This document shows positions 6,418-10,309 of a DNA stretch of 10,309 bases, in pieces. Within the stretch, counting starts at the first letter, position 1. Each line of letters opens with the position of its first letter. Location: assembly GCA_045119035.1 (NCBI GenBank), contig JBGVCU010000011.1:1-10309 (forward strand), in the 5' to 3' direction. The position numbers were made by a program, and so were the translations under genes. The DNA comes from CAYVQA01 sp045119035 (GTDB lineage: Bacteria; Bacillota_I; Bacilli_A; ML615J-28; CAG-313). Under the pieces are notes generated by a model. The model worked only from the letters and a program-made list of their open reading frames with translations. It ran no database searches and was not told the DNA's origin.

Positions 6418-6448
6418 GCTATCGACCTTCAGGTCAATAGCAGTTCAC
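6418..6448. repeat. Second TTCA-loop hairpin with 15-nt motif shared with 563-577
   Basis: GCTATCGACC (6418-6427) pairs with GGTCAATAGC (6432-6441) around TTCA, with one C-A mismatch. The right arm plus its flank, TCAATAGCAGTTCAC (6434-6448), is the exact reverse complement of 563-577. The position just after the TnpB remnant and the shared loop with 6036-6057 suggest mobile-element terminal structure. Confidence 0.5.
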
Positions 6449-6567
6449 AAGTGTAAGTAAAAAATCGAAAGTGTTCAAAAGATGAATTCTTTTAAAGATG
6501 AAAACATCGTTTAAAACGCTGATAGAACGATATTAAGACGTTTACAGTATATCTATACATAAACTTA

Positions 6568-6573
6568 TATAAT
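6568..6573 (+). promoter_or_regulatory. Candidate host-type -10 box (TATAAT) before the polymerase gene
   Basis: A perfect TATAAT lies 54 nt upstream of the preferred polymerase ATG. TTTACA at 6541-6546 is a poor -35 because the spacing is 21 nt; epsilonproteobacterial sigma-70 promoters often lack a clear -35. Initiation would fall near 6580, which would leave no leader for an ATG at 6582 and so supports the start at 6627. Confidence 0.4.
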
Positions 6574-6613
6574 CTTAATCTATGAGCGTTTTTGACGTGT
6601 TATACAGCATTTT

Positions 6614-6620
6614 AGAGGAG
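6614..6620 (+). promoter_or_regulatory. Ribosome binding site deciding the polymerase start
   Basis: AGAGGAG, extended by AGG at 6621-6623, sits 6 nt upstream of the ATG at 6627. It is the best Shine-Dalgarno sequence I found in the window. The in-frame ATG at 6582 has none. Confidence 0.75.
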
Positions 6621-6626
6621 AGGATA

Positions 6627-8237
6627 ATGAGTAAATTTGAAACAGCATGGAAAGAAGGATACTCTTATTTTGCAAGAGTTAATGAAAACGGAAAATCAAA
6701 AAAGATAGAAATTCCTTCATCTATTGAATATTACGAACCAAACTCTAATGGCAGATTTAAGTATATTTTAGACCAAAATTTAAAAATGACTAGAAAACTT
6801 GGTCGTTATAAAGATGCTCAAGATGGTTATGGCGTCAGAAATCCTATTGATGTGTATATTCGTGATCACCATTGGGGTGAAAATGGCGAGTATAATACCA
6901 ATCCTACCATATTCATGCTGGATATAGAGACTAGGGCAGATTTTCAATTTCCAACTCCAAGTCTTGCAGAAAAAGAAATCACATTAATTCAGATTTATGA
7001 TACTACAAGAAAAATCATGATTATTTTAGGAACTAGAGACTATCATAAAGAAGAAGGTTATGATTTTGATTTCCCTTTAAAGTATATTAGATGTACAGAT
7101 GAAGTCGATTTATTGACTAAGTATTGTGAGATTTTTAAATTACTTGATCCTTTAATTATTTATGCGTGGAACGGCGAAGGATTTGATTATCCGTATATTT
7201 ATAATCGTCTTAAAAATCTAGGATTAGATCCTAACAAAATGTCTAATTATGGTGAATGTAAATTAGAAGAAACTGTAGGAAGAAATAATACTACTGTGTA
7301 TAAATTACACGCACCTGGACATTTTTATATTGATTTAATTCAAGCATATAGAAAGATTACTGTTTCTGAAAAATCAAGTTTTGCATTAGACTATATTGCA
7401 AATTATGAGTTGGGTGAAGGTAAAGTTGATCATTCTGAATTTTCGACATTTGATTCGTTTTATACAGGTGATGATTATATTATTTCTGAGACACCATATG
7501 AAGATAAGGTTAGAGAAGAAATTAGACAGTTAAAAATTAAGGAACAAAACGACACTTTAACAAATGATGATAAAGTTAGATTAAAAAATCTTTTACAATT
7601 TCAATTTGTTTATTATGGTGCTAAAGATGTTTATTTGCTAAAACGTTTAGACGATAAAATTAGTATAACAAATATTCTTTTGTCTATGTCATCAACAATG
7701 GGTTGTTTATTTGATGATACATTAGGAACACTAAAGCCTTGGGGAAATTACATTGCAAATGTATGTTATCAAATGGATTTAGTAATACCTAAGAAAACTG
7801 AAAACGAAAATCCTAATATTGTAGGTGGGTTTGTTAGAGATCCTATTAGAGGTAAACATCATTGGGTTATGAGTTTTGATTATAACTCCATGTACCCAAT
7901 GAACATGGTGGGATTTAATATTTCAGCAGAAACTTATATACCTTTATCAAAGTGTCCATCTGAATTAAGACCATATATTCAGAAATACTTTAATTCGCAA
8001 GATGAAAGTAAAGTATTAGATTTGCCTAATGAAGTATGGGATGAAATTGTTCCACTTTTACAGAAATATCACCTAAGTTTAGGTATTAACGGAGCGTTGT
8101 TTGATACCTCCAAAGAAGGTATTATTCCTAGATTGGTATGGGATATTTACACACAAAGAAAAGCTGATAAAAAGAAAATGCTTGCATACGAAAAGCAAAA
8201 AGAAATCATTGCTGATATTTTGAGTAAGAGAAAATGA
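6627..8237 (+). CDS. 43: Family B DNA polymerase, N-terminal half (gp43A-like: exonuclease plus motif A)
   Basis: The product has 536 residues from this start; the frame opens 15 codons earlier. It contains the 3'-5' exonuclease motifs Exo I (MLDIETRAD, residues 97-105), Exo II (WNGEGFDYPYIYNRL, D187) and Exo III (YYGAKD, Y330/D334). A GGFV segment follows, then polymerase motif A, SFDYNSMYP (D418). FDTSKEGIIPRLVWDIYTQRKADKKKML matches the T4 gp43 stretch around EGIIPKEIAKVFFQRK just before the fingers. The frame then ends KEIIADILSKRK and stops. Motif B (KxxxNSxYG) and motif C (DTDS) are absent here and in the remaining 2 kb. T4 gp43 has 898 residues, so this is a first half that could work only with a separately encoded second half. 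It overlaps the endonuclease start by ATGA, indicating coupled translation. Known split gene 43s in Aeromonas T4-like phages have a homing endonuclease at the break. Confidence 0.9.
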   Translation: MSKFETAWKEGYSYFARVNENGKSKKIEIPSSIEYYEPNSNGRFKYILDQNLKMTRKLGRYKDAQDGYGVRNPIDVYIRDHHWGENGEYNTNPTIFMLDIETRADFQFPTPSLAEKEITLIQIYDTTRKIMIILGTRDYHKEEGYDFDFPLKYIRCTDEVDLLTKYCEIFKLLDPLIIYAWNGEGFDYPYIYNRLKNLGLDPNKMSNYGECKLEETVGRNNTTVYKLHAPGHFYIDLIQAYRKITVSEKSSFALDYIANYELGEGKVDHSEFSTFDSFYTGDDYIISETPYEDKVREEIRQLKIKEQNDTLTNDDKVRLKNLLQFQFVYYGAKDVYLLKRLDDKISITNILLSMSSTMGCLFDDTLGTLKPWGNYIANVCYQMDLVIPKKTENENPNIVGGFVRDPIRGKHHWVMSFDYNSMYPMNMVGFNISAETYIPLSKCPSELRPYIQKYFNSQDESKVLDLPNEVWDEIVPLLQKYHLSLGINGALFDTSKEGIIPRLVWDIYTQRKADKKKMLAYEKQKEIIADILSKRK

Positions 8238-9955
8238 CAATTAAAGCATGTCAAATAACTAAAAAAATTAAAGAGTTGGAACAGATTTCAACTCTTAAAA
8301 TTAATGAGTTATCAGAATATAAATCACTTATGATTTATAAAATTGAGGCATTTAAAAAACTCGTAGAAATAAGAAATGTAGATTTTGCTGTTAAATTTTA
8401 TTTGACTCATTTTGATAATAATAGTAACGCTCAATTATTTGCAAGACTTAAATCTTATTTTAATGAACCATTAGAATTATTTAAACATAATAATTCTTTT
8501 TCTGATTTTAACAAAATTGTTAAGTTTTATAATAAAACATATAATTCGTGCAAAGTTTGTGGAAAACCAACTTTAACTACATATTGCTCATCAAAATGTG
8601 CACACAACGATATAGAAGTTAAAAATAAGACAAAACAAACAAACTTAGAAAGGTATGGTTGTGAAAATACTTTTCAATATCAAGAGTTTAAGGATAAAGC
8701 AAATAAATCAAGATTGGAAAAATATGGTTTTAGATATTCGTTAGAAAATCCAAGCATATACAAAAAATCACAATCCACAATGTTAGAAAAATACGATTGT
8801 GAACACGGATTTGAAAATAGTGAAATTCAAAAGAAATGTAATAAAACAAATTTAGAAAAATACGGAAATGAACATTTTTCAGAATCTGTGTATTTTAAAG
8901 ATTTTAAATCTTATCAATTTAAAACATTAGATGAATTTAAAAAAGTATTTGATGAACATCTTAACAACAAAACAAAGGAATATATTTTAGAAAATTTTGT
9001 TAAAGATAATAAATTCGAATTTAAACAGTTTCAAGAATATTTCTTCTACAGTTTAATGACCGCCTATAAAGAGAAAGAAAAATTAGGGATTGATATACCA
9101 AATGTTAATTCTAAAGGAACGTCACAAGCTGAAATAGATTTATTCAATTGGATACCTACTAAAAATAAAGAAAGTAAAAATAGAAACATTATAACACCGT
9201 TAGAGTTAGACATTTATCTAAAAGATTATAAGGTAGCAGTAGAATATAATGGTAGTTTTTGGCATAGTGATTTATTCGTAGATAAAAATTATCATCTTAA
9301 TAAAACGTTAAAATGTTTAGAACACAATATACAATTATTTCATATTTTTGAATTTGATAACTTAGATATTTGGAAATCAATGATTTCTAATAAGTTAAAA
9401 TTGAATAAAAAGATATATGCAAGAAAATGTATTATAAAACAATTAAAATATAATGAAGTTAAAGATTTTTTAGATCAAAATCATCTTCAAGGAAGTTGTG
9501 TTTCTAATATTAATATAGGTTTATATTATAATAATATATTAATAGAAGTAATGACATTTTCTAAACCTAGATTTAATGAACAATATGATTACGAACTAAT
9601 AAGATTATGTACTTTAAAATATCACTACGTTGTAGGTGGAGCATCTAAGTTATTTAAGTATTTTAAACTTAAATATAATCCTAGATCTATTATTAGTTAT
9701 GCAAATAGACGATTTTCAAATGGTTCAATATATAATACATTAGGATTTAAGTTAAAAGGAACTACTAATCCTAATTATTATTACATTAAAGGTAATCAAG
9801 TTTTAAGTAGATATAAATGTCAAAAACATAAGTTAAAAGATTTGTTAGAAAATTATGATGATAATTTATCTGAATATCAAAATATGATTAATAATGGTTA
9901 TGTTAGATTATTTGATTGTGGTAATTTAGTTTTTCAATGTATTCAAAAGCATTAA
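8234..9955 (+). CDS. Hef/Vsr-like homing endonuclease at the polymerase split
   Basis: The protein has 573 residues. After a helical N-terminus there is a four-cysteine finger (C106, C109, C118, C122). Four repeats of the form TNLERYGxExxF follow (about 136-159, 160-182, 183-204, 205-225), typical DNA-recognition units of large phage homing endonucleases. The nuclease core (299-385) reads AEIDLF, LELDIYLKDYKVAVEYNGSFWHS, YHLNK and IQLFHIFE. With E300, D326, E337, H344 and H354 it fits the Vsr-like PD-(D/E)xK (EDxHD) family linked to fractured genes. A C-terminal domain (395-565) with GGASKLFKYF and SYANRRFSNGSIY completes a Hef-type architecture ending FDCGNLVF. The last codons, QCIQKH and stop, fall inside the inverted repeat and are probably acquired. 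The ATG overlaps the polymerase TGA and has a weak RBS (GTAAGAGA). It likely cuts endonuclease-free gene 43 alleles to spread itself. Confidence 0.85.
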   Translation: MTIKACQITKKIKELEQISTLKINELSEYKSLMIYKIEAFKKLVEIRNVDFAVKFYLTHFDNNSNAQLFARLKSYFNEPLELFKHNNSFSDFNKIVKFYNKTYNSCKVCGKPTLTTYCSSKCAHNDIEVKNKTKQTNLERYGCENTFQYQEFKDKANKSRLEKYGFRYSLENPSIYKKSQSTMLEKYDCEHGFENSEIQKKCNKTNLEKYGNEHFSESVYFKDFKSYQFKTLDEFKKVFDEHLNNKTKEYILENFVKDNKFEFKQFQEYFFYSLMTAYKEKEKLGIDIPNVNSKGTSQAEIDLFNWIPTKNKESKNRNIITPLELDIYLKDYKVAVEYNGSFWHSDLFVDKNYHLNKTLKCLEHNIQLFHIFEFDNLDIWKSMISNKLKLNKKIYARKCIIKQLKYNEVKDFLDQNHLQGSCVSNINIGLYYNNILIEVMTFSKPRFNEQYDYELIRLCTLKYHYVVGGASKLFKYFKLKYNPRSIISYANRRFSNGSIYNTLGFKLKGTTNPNYYYIKGNQVLSRYKCQKHKLKDLLENYDDNLSEYQNMINNGYVRLFDCGNLVFQCIQKH

Positions 9956-10111
9956 AAACTATTAAAAAATATATAAATTTTTTAATATTAAAAATACTTT
10001 TATTTAATAGAATGAAATTCTATATGGTCTGAACAAAAGACCTCTATCAATTATTTCCTGTATAACAGGAAACTCATTGACTTCTTTTAAATGTAGATAT
10101 TTACGTAGAAT
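9934..10111 (-). repeat. Right arm of long inverted repeat
   Basis: This is the reverse complement of 33-209, about 97% identical by eye. It starts inside the last seven codons of the endonuclease gene and runs through the non-coding tail and tnpB 3' codons to GTAGAAT. It is oriented tail-to-tail with the endonuclease. Beyond 10111 only this copy continues into recognisable TnpB sequence (NADINGALN). Confidence 0.9.
9945..10001 (-). other. Nested palindrome downstream of tnpB (right copy)
   Basis: This is the same fold as 143-198. The outer arm AAAAGCATT (9945-9953) pairs with AATACTTTT (9993-10001), and the inner AT stem is retained. The single arm change relative to the left copy (A to G, read on the tnpB strand) still pairs as G-U in RNA, so the fold survives. 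The endonuclease stop codon lies in the outer arm, so the structure could also terminate endonuclease transcription. Confidence 0.5.
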
Positions 10112-10177
10112 ATTTAAAGCTCCATTAATATCAGCGTTAATAGCTTTACCTAATGAAGATAAAAATAAACTTATGAC
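10004..10177 (-). pseudogene. tnpB: TnpB C-terminal remnant, right copy
   Basis: The minus-strand frame reads LGKAINADINGALNILRKY, then HLKEVNEFPV, EIIDRGLLFRPYRISFY and a stop at 10006-10004. NADINGA carries the aspartate of the last RuvC motif of IS200/IS605 TnpB. An in-frame TGA at 10180-10178 blocks the frame upstream, and residues before LGKA (VISLFLSS) no longer look like TnpB, so the gene is truncated or frameshifted. No TnpA transposase is present in the window. Confidence 0.72.
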
Positions 10178-10309
10178 TCATAGATTTTTCAGGATTGAGT
10201 CTGTTATAGCTGTCATGTAAAGAGCATAAGGTGAACTCAGATTTTTTGGTTGATGAGCACATTAAATTAGCTGCATTTAACAGATAGTCTGATAAAGAGA
10301 AAAGTCTTT
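10178..10309 (-). other. Unassigned end of window
   Basis: One minus-strand frame is open from the window edge through SLSDYLLNAANLM, CSSTKKSEFTLCSLHDSYNRLN and SMSHKFIFIFIR, stopping where the TnpB frame begins one reading frame over. I recognise no family in it. It may be decayed tnpB with frameshifts or the end of another gene. A weak 6-bp hairpin (GACTCA 10175-10180 with TGAGTC 10196-10201) is present. Confidence 0.3.

Noticed and set aside
7193..7204. Late-promoter octamer on the minus strand inside the polymerase gene
   Set aside because: It lies within coding DNA with no leftward gene downstream. Chance occurrence is expected at this A+T content.
8234..9955. Endonuclease as part of an intein or group I intron within gene 43
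   Set aside because: The polymerase ends with a stop codon overlapping a separate ATG. I saw no intein splice motifs and no polymerase codons after the endonuclease, so a free-standing endonuclease in a split gene fits better.
10283..10300. CTTTATCAGACTAT shared by the right edge and the radical SAM 3' end (both reading LSDY)
   Set aside because: A 14-nt match between AT-rich stretches is expected by chance at this scale, and the flanking residues do not align.

Overview
This window most likely comes from an AT-rich T4-type (Straboviridae-like) myovirus. The evidence is a family B DNA polymerase of the gp43 type, a protein that aligns by eye with T4 neck protein gp14, a long tail-fibre protein, a Hef/Vsr-like homing endonuclease, and three copies of the T4 late-promoter octamer TATAAATA placed just upstream of coding starts. 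The strong A+T bias, TnpB debris, a radical SAM gene and repeat-bounded modules together recall the T4-like phages of Campylobacter. That host assignment is inference from memory and was not checked.

Layout. The window is bracketed by two nearly identical copies of about 177 bp in opposite orientation (33-209 and 9934-10111). Each holds the 3' end of a tnpB gene plus its structured non-coding tail. Inside, from left to right: a small membrane-protein ORF (269-505, +); a leftward late pair, the gp14-like neck protein (2244-1513) overlapping a radical SAM/SPASM-like protein (1519-653); a divergent control region with late promoters facing both ways around a 33-bp tandem array; a 1098-residue tail fibre (2639-5935, +) with phage-fibre repeats, followed by an 18-bp perfect stem-loop; a gap with transposon-like hairpins and the N-terminal remnant of another TnpB (6208-6405); the N-terminal half of a family B DNA polymerase (6627-8237, +); and a 573-residue homing endonuclease overlapping the polymerase stop by ATGA (8234-9955, +).

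How it fits together. The neck protein, tail fibre and probably the radical SAM enzyme look late-expressed. The polymerase carries all three exonuclease motifs and polymerase motif A, but stops before motifs B and C. It is therefore the first half of a split gene 43 whose second half is not in this window. The endonuclease sits at the break, as in known fractured phage genes, and its last codons and stop lie inside the inverted repeat. The inverted repeats could allow the 9.7-kb segment to flip, or recombine with other copies, which may explain why the second polymerase half is absent.
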